IMG/VR virus record: IMGVR_UViG_3300009509_000706
Coordinates: 1-64,000 of that record
DNA from: a virus
Direction: 5' to 3' (one strand)
Length of the DNA stretch: 64,000 bases
Position numbers and translations under genes: made by a program. Below are positions 40,162 to 47,713 of the stretch, piece after piece (within the stretch, counting starts at the first letter, position 1; the number at the start of each line of letters is the position of its first letter). The notes below the pieces were generated by a model. It was not told the origin of the DNA. It did no database searches and was given only the letters and a program-made list of their open reading frames with translations.

Positions 40162-41151
40162 TCATGCCGTCTGCCAATCGTCAACCTTGCATCTTTGCAA
40201 TTCAAGCTCGGCTAATTTCAGTGTAGCCATGTCAAAGTGCAAGGCCCAGGTAAATCTTGCCCTATCACCACGCTGTTTCAACATCCTGAGTAAAAATAGA
40301 TTTTCAGTAACGGGAAACTGCCTGCCGTCCTCAAGCTCAATAATAGAGTCTGGCCCTTCCGTCTTCGACGGTCGCCAAATGCCGAACATTTTATCACTAC
40401 ATTGCTCAAGCGCGGAACTCCATTGTGAATCTGATTCATTTGGTATCTTTTCTTTATAATCATCAACGCGCCTAGCAGCCTGTACAGCACACACTGCTGG
40501 CGCACCTACTCTGAGAGCAAGTTCCTTGATTAAGAATGGAGCATTAGTAACTTGCGTTACCCTGTCAGTTGCATCCTCTATGGGAATAATCTGTATATAA
40601 TCGAATAATATCAAGGATGGCTTGACATTATACGTACTTTCCATTGCCTCAATTGCATCAAGTATTGTTTCAGGGTACATGCGTGGCATTCTTTGACCGG
40701 CCCGTCCTATGCCGTGACCTATAATCCATAATGGAATCCGCGCTCGTTTTACGGCTTGCGATTTTATGATACTCATATCAGCGCGGCCCCATGCAATATC
40801 TGTAGCCGTTACAGATTGGTCTGCCTGAAACATAGCCTCAAGCACCTCTGCTGGGGATTCGTATGTCACATAGACAACAACATTGTTTGTAGTCTGTTTC
40901 ATTAGGCGCTGGCTCTCTATTTTCGCAAAACGCGCCAGCGTTGTTGTTTTTCCATGTCCTGGTCGTGACAGAATGGAGATTAACTCACCTGGCCTCATTG
41001 GAATTACTACCTGGTCTATACTTTTCACCCCCCAAGTAATACCAGGGTATTTTCGTGTATATTCAGCCCATTGCACATACTCTGTAGCCAGATCGGCCGG
41101 GGAATGTATCAATGTTCTTACGTTACCCTGCTTCTGTAGTGCCTTGACCAC
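40162..41151 (-). CDS. DnaB-like replicative helicase (RecA-fold domain)
   Basis: 329 residues. SRPGHGKTTTLARFA (about 61-75) is Walker A; PSLILFDYIQIIPIE (about 178-192) is Walker B followed by the DnaB-type D-Y-x-Q; VCAVQAARRVDD contains the sensor Gln region. It lacks the N-terminal primase-binding domain of cellular DnaB (about 450 residues), as in several phages. It would unwind the phage origin after loading by the initiator encoded just upstream (3-base gap). Confidence 0.82.
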   Translation of the reverse strand: MVKALQKQGNVRTLIHSPADLATEYVQWAEYTRKYPGITWGVKSIDQVVIPMRPGELISILSRPGHGKTTTLARFAKIESQRLMKQTTNNVVVYVTYESPAEVLEAMFQADQSVTATDIAWGRADMSIIKSQAVKRARIPLWIIGHGIGRAGQRMPRMYPETILDAIEAMESTYNVKPSLILFDYIQIIPIEDATDRVTQVTNAPFLIKELALRVGAPAVCAVQAARRVDDYKEKIPNESDSQWSSALEQCSDKMFGIWRPSKTEGPDSIIELEDGRQFPVTENLFLLRMLKQRGDRARFTWALHFDMATLKLAELELQRCKVDDWQTA

Positions 41152-41153
41152 TT

Positions 41154-42068
41154 TTATCGTCCTACCTTTATCACCTTTGGCCCACTGGCAACTGATTTGC
41201 TTTCATTCGCCATAAACTGTGACACGACGTTAATTAAGCTCTGCGGGCCTGCCAGGGCCATAGTCGAGTTAGTTTCGACATAATGAGCATAAAAGCCGCG
41301 CAGCGTCGCCTTAGTTGCCTCTAGATCGCCATCGTGGTATTCCAACAGCTTTTTAGCCCCCCATTGCCAGTTTTTGATGCGTTTGTCGTCACCTTGCTCT
41401 AGCATAGGCATTCGTTTGCCGAACCACAACTCGGCAACCAATTCGCATACCTCGAAAATTGGCTTTTTGACACGCTGCCAACCTTCGGGTCGCTTCAATT
41501 CGTCTTGAGTCGCAAAATGCAAGGCGCAATCTAACAGATCGCCTTCTGGTAGGTTATTTCGTTTGCCATTAGTTGGCTCTGTGGGTAAGTTGGATTCTGA
41601 TAACGGGTTGTCGGTTGATGGCAAAATCGAAAAATCGCTATTTGTATTTTCCTTTTTAGTACAATCAGTATTAGTAGTTACCAGGTTTTCCGCTGGCGGA
41701 GTTTCCGCTGGCGGATTTTCAACTCCTGGATTATTTGTCTGAAAAGTTCTGTCTTGTTCTAGGACGGGTATCTCATGTACTAGAACCAAAAGCCCCGCAA
41801 AGCGCCCATTGTCACGCAGTACATGGCGGGTAAGATAGCCTGCCTTTTCTAATTCTCTGAGACCAGTTTTTGCAGAGTGCAGACCATCTGCTGCTCTGTT
41901 TGCTATGTCTTTCAGGCGCACAGTCCAATCGTCTGGCCTTGAGAGCAAATACCCCATAATCCCCTTCGCCTTCCATGAGATAGACGTGTCCTCAAACACA
42001 GATTTGTCAATCATGACGAAGGGATTATCTCTGTCTTTTGCTCGCCTAAAAATGGTTTTGTCATCCAT
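41154..42068 (-). CDS. Replication initiator, lambda O-like layout
   Basis: 304 residues. The N-terminal third is a winged-helix domain (DTSISWKAKGIMGYLLSRPDDWTVRLKDIANRAADGLHSAKTGLRELEKAGYL). A Pro/Glu/Asn-rich linker (about 110-175) is encoded by tandem repeats. The C-terminal half is helical. The layout (DNA-binding head, iteron-bearing middle, helicase gene next) matches lambda O-type initiators. Similarity is architectural. Confidence 0.7.
   Translation of the reverse strand: MDDKTIFRRAKDRDNPFVMIDKSVFEDTSISWKAKGIMGYLLSRPDDWTVRLKDIANRAADGLHSAKTGLRELEKAGYLTRHVLRDNGRFAGLLVLVHEIPVLEQDRTFQTNNPGVENPPAETPPAENLVTTNTDCTKKENTNSDFSILPSTDNPLSESNLPTEPTNGKRNNLPEGDLLDCALHFATQDELKRPEGWQRVKKPIFEVCELVAELWFGKRMPMLEQGDDKRIKNWQWGAKKLLEYHDGDLEATKATLRGFYAHYVETNSTMALAGPQSLINVVSQFMANESKSVASGPKVIKVGR
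41641..41717. other. Candidate replication origin (iterons inside the initiator gene)
   Basis: Two tandem 15-base repeats at 41687-41701 and 41702-41716 (core TCCGCTGGCGGA, itself a palindrome) lie next to an A+T-rich stretch at 41641-41680. Lambda-like phages place their initiator-binding repeats in the same place. Only two full units are visible. Confidence 0.5.
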
Positions 42069-42143
42069 TGTTTAATGCCTCTACAAAGCCGCTGTAAATT
42101 TTTAGCCTAGTTGTTTCTAAGGCATCGTTGGTAGCTTCCCAGC

Positions 42144-42353
42144 CTATTTATTGGCTGCTTCACACCTTTTGCAAATATCCACCGGCCTACTTTGATACTT
42201 GATGTGCCTAAAATGCTTTCGGGGCAACTCTTTGTGGCAGCGATCGCAGACCCATCGGCCACGACGTGCGTGTCGGTGGGCGTATATCTCACGTACTTGC
42301 TGTACGATTGAATTTGGCTCACGGATGAATCTGGGTGGGATTTTCTTTACCAT
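42144..42353 (-). CDS. Zinc-finger protein
   Basis: 69 residues. WVCDRCHKELPRKHFR and DICKRCEAA form a treble-clef-like C-x2-C...C-x2-C site in a basic protein. The leader TTTTGTTTTAGGAAAGG matches the leaders of the genes at 42929, 43315 and 45089. A DNA or RNA contact role is plausible only. Confidence 0.6.
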   Translation of the reverse strand: MVKKIPPRFIREPNSIVQQVREIYAHRHARRGRWVCDRCHKELPRKHFRHIKYQSRPVDICKRCEAANK

Positions 42354-42401
42354 TTATAACCTTTCCTAAAACAAAATCACCTGCTCTGTTCGCATCTTGA
42401 A

Positions 42402-42929
42402 TCAATAGTTACTATTACTAATTCCATATTCATAACCGCATACTACGCAGAGCCATTCTTCGTCCCAACTCATCGGCATACCGCCAAATTCCATTGCCGC
42501 GCCAGGGTTATAATGGGCTTCTCCAATTGATAAGATAGCATGTTTGTCAGAATCACAGCGCGGGCATTGATAGGGCCATTGCCAGAATTTTTCATGCCCG
42601 CACTCCACGCAGGAAAAGAATCTGTCTGGTAATTTGTCGGCTGACAGTGGCTCATTGCAATATGTACGCCCAGGAGCATTCATGGTCAAGCTATCACAGC
42701 CGCTACACCAAGAATATTTGCCCAGTGCTTTGCCAAGTTGCTCTTCTTTGAGTTCCCCAATACCTTCAATTTCTACGTCAAGGCGAGTATTGCATTTGGG
42801 ACACTGAATCGGCGTAGCTTCTATGCCATAATCAGGCCATGTATATCCGCAGGCTGCACACTCATAATCAGAGCCGTGACCTATATCCAGTTCACTATAT
42901 TGTGTGGAAGCATTGACAATCCTAAACAT
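42402..42929 (-). CDS. Multi-zinc-ribbon protein
   Basis: 175 residues with at least four CxxC pairs: ECAACGYTW, QCPKCNTR, WCSGCDSL, SCVECGHEK, QCPRCDSD and LCVVCGYEY, which combine into three ribbons in tandem. Such serial ribbons resemble rubredoxin-like or RNA-polymerase-associated modules. Preceded by the shared GTTTTAGGAAAGGATAAGGCG leader. Function unknown. Confidence 0.65.
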   Translation of the reverse strand: MFRIVNASTQYSELDIGHGSDYECAACGYTWPDYGIEATPIQCPKCNTRLDVEIEGIGELKEEQLGKALGKYSWCSGCDSLTMNAPGRTYCNEPLSADKLPDRFFSCVECGHEKFWQWPYQCPRCDSDKHAILSIGEAHYNPGAAMEFGGMPMSWDEEWLCVVCGYEYGISNSNY

Positions 42930-42973
42930 CGCCTTATCCTTTCCTAAAACAAAAAGTCCTTCTGTTCTATCAC

Positions 42974-43315
42974 CTAAGACGATCTTGCCTTGTCAACGAT
43001 AGATATGACGCGCGGGTCTGCCGTATCAACAAGGTCTGGCATATATCCAGCAGCGATGAGCCGCCAGCATGGCCCACTCTGATTCTCTGGTTTCTGATAA
43101 CAGTCAACCCAGTCGTCTGTCGTTTCTTTTATAACGTCAATGATCCAGATGTCCCCTTGACGCAGTGAGTTCCATTCTTGTACTGCTTCTTCAACAGTTG
43201 GGCCACTTTGATAATGCTCACAGTTTCCGCACCAGACTTTGTAACCGAGGGCATACTTGAATATCTCAAGGCTCATATTGTCACAAAAAATACAAGGGCT
43301 AAGAATTTCGCTCAT
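42974..43315 (-). CDS. Restriction alleviation protein Lar-like
   Basis: 113 residues from the ATG at 43315. PCIFCDNMSLEI...VWCGNCEHYQSGPTVEEAVQEWNSL (7-51) is the Lar family layout: two CxxC pairs and the E-A-x-x-x-W-N end. Lar proteins relieve type I restriction. The second half is a separate domain of unknown role. A long pseudoknotted leader precedes it. Confidence 0.6.
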   Translation of the reverse strand: MSEILSPCIFCDNMSLEIFKYALGYKVWCGNCEHYQSGPTVEEAVQEWNSLRQGDIWIIDVIKETTDDWVDCYQKPENQSGPCWRLIAAGYMPDLVDTADPRVISIVDKARSS

Positions 43316-43498
43316 CGCCTTATCCTTTTCTAAAACAAAATCACCCGCTTTGATCGCAGTTCCCCCAAACCATAAGGACTTTTGAGGGTAGCGACTCCCC
43401 CTTCTACTAAGGGGAACCGCGACCAAAACAGGTGATTCATTTTGCGCCTTATGGTATTTACAGCTTCCATTGTCAGGTCGCCATCCCGACTGCTGTAA
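43316..43498 (-). ncRNA. Pseudoknotted leader RNA, copy 2 (Lar-like operon)
   Basis: Minus-strand leader from the predicted +1 near 43496. A 5' hairpin (43458-43464 with 43492-43498, inner GTCG/CGAC) is followed by a long stem: 43411-43437 pairs with 43339-43365 over 27 positions, with four G.U pairs and no mismatch. A loop segment, CCTTATGGT in the RNA (43369-43377), pairs with ACCATAAGG (43447-43455) between the 5' hairpin and the stem, giving a pseudoknot. The stem ends about 8 bases before TTTTAGAAAAGGATAAGGCG-ATG. Confidence 0.6.
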
Positions 43499-43502
43499 GT
43501 TC

Positions 43503-43531
43503 ATTTTATCACGTTTCGCCAGAATTGTCAA
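43503..43531 (-). promoter_or_regulatory. Sigma70-type promoter for the Lar-like operon
   Basis: TTGACA (43531-43526), 17-base spacer, TAAAAT (43508-43503). Its 16-base core CGCCAGAATTGTCAAG recurs at 43703 and 45288. Confidence 0.75.
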
Positions 43532-43691
43532 GTAAGTATTTCTTTGAGAGCAATTTTCCATTGAGCTTGACAATGATTTCTGATATTGAGCAATCTTCTG
43601 GCGTTTCATCTGGTGCTGCTGCCCATGAACCTTCGAGCCAGTATAATAGGTCAATGGCTTGCTTGTTAGTAAGATAGATTGTTATGCCCAT
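43509..43691 (-). CDS. Small hypothetical protein
   Basis: 60 residues from the ATG at 43691 (GAGGTG upstream): MGITIYLTNKQAIDLLYWLEG opening and a LLDNSGET end, the latter encoded by the promoter repeat. Helical. Function unknown. Confidence 0.5.
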   Translation of the reverse strand: MGITIYLTNKQAIDLLYWLEGSWAAAPDETPEDCSISEIIVKLNGKLLSKKYLLDNSGET

Positions 43692-43702
43692 TTGCCACAC
43701 CT

Positions 43703-43718
43703 CGCCAGAATTGTCAAG
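43703..43718. repeat. Promoter-core repeat CGCCAGAATTGTCAAG, degenerate copy
   Basis: Same 16 bases as at 43517-43532 and 45288-45303. Here the -35 TTGACA is intact but the -10 position reads CAAATG, so promoter activity is doubtful. The TGA in the -35 is the primase stop codon. Confidence 0.6.
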
Positions 43719-44658
43719 CAACTGCCCTCGCCACTTTCATAAAGCCCCAAAAGTCATCAACCGAGCCGCCATACCTATAAAAAAATTCGTCGGCCTTGAC
43801 CGGCAGATTGACGACGCGCCCGCGTCCATCAAATAGTTTTGCCAGTCGAAAAGCCGACTCTATAGCATCTGGGTCGAGGGCTACGTAAACGACCTTTGTG
43901 GCCTTGAACTCATTTAGCCAGCTTCTCTTGAAAGAACGCTGACTCATGATTCCACAGTTTGGGATTCCATGTTGTGCCAAGACAATGCTCTTTTTCTCGC
44001 CCTCTACTACCACGGGATCAGGCCATTCGTTAATCAAATCGAGATTGAATAGTGCAACTGACAAGCCTGCCATGTGGGGCCGATATTTGTCTCCCCCATT
44101 AGCGCCCTTGATTCTGTGTCGGATATTGAGCAATTGACCGCCGTTTACTACGGGAATAGTATAGCTTGCTCTCCCATCATAGTCTGTTGGGCAGCGCGGG
44201 CAGTAGCCGAGATTGTAGCGGGCAATACTGCCGTCGTCAATGCCCTCGTTGTGCCACCATTCCCGCGCTTCTGGCATTCTATCTAGCAGGCGATTATAAG
44301 CAATGTGATCCTGGCAACGAGCCATCCGCTCAAGCGCATCGAGCCGTCGTTCGTGTTCTCGTTGCTTGCGCTCTAGCGCCTTGACTCTGGCCTCAAGCCT
44401 TACCTGTTGCAATTTTTCTGGTGACAGGCCAGCATCAGGCCAAAGGTCTTTTGGCTCAAGTCCCAACGCAGCCACGATAGCGTCAAAGTCGCAACCTGAG
44501 AAGCAATGGAGTAGCACCTGGCCTTGATCGCCGATGCCAATGGATAGAGATGGGTTATGATCGTCGTGTGCTGGGCAGCGGGCAAGCCACTTGTCTAGGC
44601 CATGTGATTTGACTGCTTCGAGTAACGATAGGACAAGTTCAAGAGACTGCATAGTCAT
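43714..44658 (-). CDS. DNA primase (CHC2 zinc finger plus TOPRIM)
   Basis: 314 residues from the ATG at 44658 (GCGAGGG upstream). The N-terminus has a CHC2-type zinc motif: ARCPAHDDHNPSLSI...VLLHCFSGCDFDAI. A charged coiled segment (about 80-110) leads to a TOPRIM domain: PVVVEGEKKSIVL (about 213-225, catalytic Glu) and YVALDPDAIESA (D-x-D). It would lay primers for the helicase encoded downstream. A separate helicase domain is absent. Confidence 0.82.
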   Translation of the reverse strand: MTMQSLELVLSLLEAVKSHGLDKWLARCPAHDDHNPSLSIGIGDQGQVLLHCFSGCDFDAIVAALGLEPKDLWPDAGLSPEKLQQVRLEARVKALERKQREHERRLDALERMARCQDHIAYNRLLDRMPEAREWWHNEGIDDGSIARYNLGYCPRCPTDYDGRASYTIPVVNGGQLLNIRHRIKGANGGDKYRPHMAGLSVALFNLDLINEWPDPVVVEGEKKSIVLAQHGIPNCGIMSQRSFKRSWLNEFKATKVVYVALDPDAIESAFRLAKLFDGRGRVVNLPVKADEFFYRYGGSVDDFWGFMKVARAVA

Positions 44659-44776
44659 GTATGCCCTCGCAATTGGCGCACTGATAAACTTCGTGCCTTG
44701 CGCCATTTTCTGCTATGTATTCATACAAAAACGATAGAAATGTATAGGCCTCACAGTGTGTACAGTAAGAGTGCAT
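44639..44776 (-). CDS. Tiny zinc-ribbon protein
   Basis: 45 residues: YCTHCEAYTFL and YQCANCEGIHDY give two CxxC pairs. GAGGAGC lies 7 bases before the ATG. Its end overlaps the primase start by 20 bases. Confidence 0.6.
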   Translation of the reverse strand: MHSYCTHCEAYTFLSFLYEYIAENGARHEVYQCANCEGIHDYAVS

Positions 44777-44786
44777 TGTTTGCTCC

Positions 44787-45089
44787 TCAAAACAAAAGCT
44801 CTTGCATTTTGTCACCATCGGCAAAGCCCGCGCCATGAATAGGGCAGTCGGGATTTGAAATCGGGTCAGGATTGCAATTGAGAAAATCTGCGCAAATGCA
44901 GCGAGCCTCTGTCATCCCTTTTTTGTTATGAAATAATGTCGGCATGGCTTCTGATTGCCAGTACCAATCTATGAGAGTCACCCAATCGCACTCAGTACAA
45001 TAATAGAACGTGATAAGCAACACCCTATTATTTACTGTAGCCTCAGTTACGGTTTTTTCGGCGTCTGCGCCACATTCTTGGCAATACAT
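44787..45089 (-). CDS. Zinc-ribbon protein
   Basis: 100 residues: YCQECGADAEK and YYCTECDWV form one ribbon; a second Cys cluster (RCICADFLNCN...CPIHG) resembles a second metal site. It is preceded by the TTTAGGAAAGGATAAGACG leader and a pseudoknotted RNA element. Function unknown. Confidence 0.6.
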   Translation of the reverse strand: MYCQECGADAEKTVTEATVNNRVLLITFYYCTECDWVTLIDWYWQSEAMPTLFHNKKGMTEARCICADFLNCNPDPISNPDCPIHGAGFADGDKMQELLF

Positions 45090-45267
45090 CGTCTTATCCT
45101 TTCCTAAACAAAAGCCCTAATGTGCTATCACCTGAGCGGTATCGGCGGCAAAGGTTTTTTGTGCTATACGTGACGCTCCGTATAGCCCGTTACCGCCCAT
45201 GTGATAGTCCACAAGGGCTTTTCCTTACCTTTGCCTAACTGTTAAAATAGGGGCGTCACTCCCTACT
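45090..45267 (-). ncRNA. Pseudoknotted leader RNA, copy 3
   Basis: Minus-strand leader from the predicted +1 near 45267. Long stem: 45110-45118 with 45214-45222 (9 bp), 45121-45123 with 45211-45213, 45125-45131 with 45201-45207 (7 bp), 45136-45141 with 45191-45196 (6 bp). Inside is a hairpin (45163-45169 with 45180-45186). GGCAAAGGT near the 5' end (45227-45235) pairs with ACCTTTGCC in the loop (45147-45155), 9 bp, making a pseudoknot. A further 7-bp match links the inner hairpin loop (45170-45176) to 45253-45259. Confidence 0.6.
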
Positions 45268-45273
45268 AACTCC

Positions 45274-45302
45274 ATTCTACCACGTTTCGCCAGAATTGTC
45301 AA
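45274..45302 (-). promoter_or_regulatory. Sigma70-type promoter for the zinc-ribbon/primase operon
   Basis: TTGACA (45302-45297), 17-base spacer, TAGAAT (45279-45274). The TAG of the -10 box is the stop codon of the helicase-methyltransferase gene. Confidence 0.7.
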
Positions 45303-47541
45303 GCGGAATACTGTCATTTGCAGACTGCGCTTCCGCCCAGGCAAACAAATCGAGGGAATTTACATCGCGCTCGACCATTTGCAGATTCTTGACGGCTACG
45401 TTGAAATAACTTTGCTTCAATTCTATGCCGATCCCCTTGCGTCCCATCTTGACGGCCTGGTAAATCTCTGAGCCAATCCCGGCGAAGGGCGAAAGGATCG
45501 TTTCGCCAGGATTGCTCCAAAGCGCGATACAGCGTTCAATTGTACCAAGTTGCAGGGGGCAGATATGCTTGTCATCATCCTCGGCGCGGGCAGTCGTATA
45601 TTGTAGGGTATCAGTTTCTCTGATTCCCCACCAAATCGGATGCGCCCATTCGATCCATTGATCCCGTGTTAACTCTCCGTTGGCTACGGGATTGATCGGC
45701 GTTTGATTCTCGCCAGGTTTTTTGAAAATCAGGATATAATCGCCAATCGCTGGCCTTGACCACGAGCTGTCTTTTTCCATTTGGACAAAAAGAAGCGCCT
45801 TGCTATGCGTGCGAATGGCCTGTGCTTGCGGATTCTTATCTATCGTGACTCTGCCGTGATAAATCCATCCGCGATCCTCAAAGGCAGCGATGACTTTGCC
45901 AGGGAAATCTTTAAGGCCAATATAGCCATCCTTGCTGAGCAGAGCAGGTACATCAGCAGTATGGACGGCGCAGATACGTCCAGGTCGCGTTACCCGCAGT
46001 AAATGATCAATGATATAGCCAAAGTGGATAAAGAAATCATCCGCATTGGCAGAATTACCCAAGTCACGCTCCGTAGGACTATATGTATACAAATCCATAA
46101 AAGGCGGACTGAATACGCTAAAATCAATGCTGTCAGTCTTGATTTCTGCCAGACGCTCTACAGAATCACCCAGCATCAAAGTCCAATCCTTGCCCTTGAT
46201 GGTATCAACGTTATATGTTTCCCCACCATCATTTTGTTCCGCCAGCTCATCTCTTTCAAAAGCCTGTACATTTTCGATGAGTTTAGTTGCCATAGTATTT
46301 GCCTGCTCCTCTTTTCTCATAATATTAGTGTAAATCTCTTGTTCTACATCTCCGAGTACAATGTGAACATTGACCTCTTCTTTTTGCCCGAACCTGTAAC
46401 AACGACGGATGGCCTGATAGTATGCTTCCCAGCTATCACTCAAGCCGACGAATATCATATTGTGGCAATTCTGGAAATTCATACCGAAGCCAGCGATCTT
46501 CGTTTTAGTAACCAAGACTCTTATAGTGCCATTCTGGAAGTTTTCTAACGCCTCAATCTTCGCATCAAGGCTATCACTGCCTTGTACCTCTACAGCATCA
46601 TGTATGGCTTTAGCCAGCGCCGCACTTTCATCATTCAGACCGCACCAAACGATCCATTGTTCGCTAGAATTATTGACGATTTCAGCAGCAGCAGAGACTC
46701 TATCTCCTATGGTTTCGCGTCTTATTTGTCGCCTATGCCCTATGCCCTTGAGACCAGTAAAAAACAACTGGTCTTCTGGGACATAATCTGTGGGGACGAA
46801 TAGTGAAAAGATATTTAGTGGGGGAAGTACGAATCCGTCATCGTCATAGCCGAGATCGGACGGCTTGCGTACTGACATGCCCCAACTGGCGAGCCAACGG
46901 TAAAATGCTTCTTCAGCATGGCCGCGCAATCGCCAGCCTTTGTCATCATGTACGAAAAAGGCGGCAAGCATATCGGCTCTGGTCATCACGCCTAGAAATT
47001 CGGCATGGTTGGCAATCTCTGCAATGTCATTCGGGGCTGGCGTTGCTGTACAACAGAGTCTTAGTTGCACATCAGAAAACATATCCGTTAGCTTGCGCCG
47101 CGTCTTGCCGTCAAGCCCTTTCAAAATCGAGCTTTCATCTAATATTACCGCGCCGAAGGCGGCAGGATTAAATCGCTCGATCATTTCATAATTGGTTATA
47201 TAGATTTGCGATGGGCTATTATCCGCCTGTTCCTGGCTGCGTACATAATAGACTTGCAGATCAATTTTCTGCGCCTCTCTTACCGTTTGTTTGGCTACTG
47301 ACAAGGGGGCAATAATCAATGTTCTTTTGCCAGATAACCTGGCCCATTCCAGTTGCATGAATGTCTTCCCCAGGCCAGTATCAGCAAATATCGCCGCCCG
47401 CCCCTTGCGCAGCGCCCAGATAGTCAAATCCTTTTGGAAGTCAAAAAGTAGCCTGTGTACTTCAGATTGTGGCGCAGAAATGCCGCACGTTTTTGCTTTG
47501 ATACATTTTGTTTTCAAGAAGGCTTGATAATTCATGCTCAT
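45277..47541 (-). CDS. SNF2-type helicase fused to DNA methyltransferase
   Basis: 754 residues. Residues 30-430 are a superfamily 2 ATPase: Q-region FDFQKDLTIW, Walker A DTGLGKTF, LDESS (DEAH-like), CTATPAPND (motif III), and late motifs AGFGMNFQNCHNMIFVGLSDSWEAYYQAIRRCYRFGQ. Residues 460-735 are an amino-methyltransferase: FSPPFMDLY (SPPY catalytic) and SPFAGIGSEIYQAVKMGRKGIGIELKQSYF (SAM-binding, D/F-x-G). The likely role is modification of phage DNA at adenine or cytosine N4, with the translocase scanning or remodelling DNA. Confidence 0.9.
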   Translation of the reverse strand: MSMNYQAFLKTKCIKAKTCGISAPQSEVHRLLFDFQKDLTIWALRKGRAAIFADTGLGKTFMQLEWARLSGKRTLIIAPLSVAKQTVREAQKIDLQVYYVRSQEQADNSPSQIYITNYEMIERFNPAAFGAVILDESSILKGLDGKTRRKLTDMFSDVQLRLCCTATPAPNDIAEIANHAEFLGVMTRADMLAAFFVHDDKGWRLRGHAEEAFYRWLASWGMSVRKPSDLGYDDDGFVLPPLNIFSLFVPTDYVPEDQLFFTGLKGIGHRRQIRRETIGDRVSAAAEIVNNSSEQWIVWCGLNDESAALAKAIHDAVEVQGSDSLDAKIEALENFQNGTIRVLVTKTKIAGFGMNFQNCHNMIFVGLSDSWEAYYQAIRRCYRFGQKEEVNVHIVLGDVEQEIYTNIMRKEEQANTMATKLIENVQAFERDELAEQNDGGETYNVDTIKGKDWTLMLGDSVERLAEIKTDSIDFSVFSPPFMDLYTYSPTERDLGNSANADDFFIHFGYIIDHLLRVTRPGRICAVHTADVPALLSKDGYIGLKDFPGKVIAAFEDRGWIYHGRVTIDKNPQAQAIRTHSKALLFVQMEKDSSWSRPAIGDYILIFKKPGENQTPINPVANGELTRDQWIEWAHPIWWGIRETDTLQYTTARAEDDDKHICPLQLGTIERCIALWSNPGETILSPFAGIGSEIYQAVKMGRKGIGIELKQSYFNVAVKNLQMVERDVNSLDLFAWAEAQSANDSIPLDNSGETW

Positions 47542-47707
47542 TTCTCCATTCTTATATTACTCTAGTTGTAAAATAAAAGGCCCTGATCCCCATGCCCGTT
47601 GCCCGCTTTGTTGTTAAAATCCACTCTCGCTGCCAGGCAAGAATGCGGCAAAACGGGCCGGGGGATCAAGGCCCTCGGCTAAAACCTATATTCATTCTTG
47701 CCTGGCA
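47542..47707 (-). ncRNA. Pseudoknotted leader RNA, copy 1 (helicase-methyltransferase gene)
   Basis: Minus-strand leader whose first bases are the predicted +1. TGCCAGGCAAGAATG (15 bases at 47693-47707 as RNA) is perfectly complementary to CATTCTTGCCTGGCA in the loop (47631-47645). The long stem pairs 47661-47673 with 47579-47591 (13 bp, one G.U) and 47652-47658 with 47594-47600 (7 bp). The order 5' segment, stem arm, loop segment, stem arm makes an H-type pseudoknot. The stem ends about 37 bases before the ATG. Confidence 0.65.
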
Positions 47708-47713
47708 TTCTCT

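Noticed and set aside
41687-41716. Possible CRISPR-like tandem repeat
   Set aside because: Two adjacent 15-base units without spacers; fits iterons or a coding repeat.
42107-42322. Minus-strand frame overlapping the 42144 zinc gene
   Set aside because: Same strand, other frame; the zinc-finger frame has the CxxC pairs and shared leader.
46003-46548. Plus-strand frame of 181 codons
   Set aside because: Antisense to the helicase-methyltransferase, whose motifs are intact.
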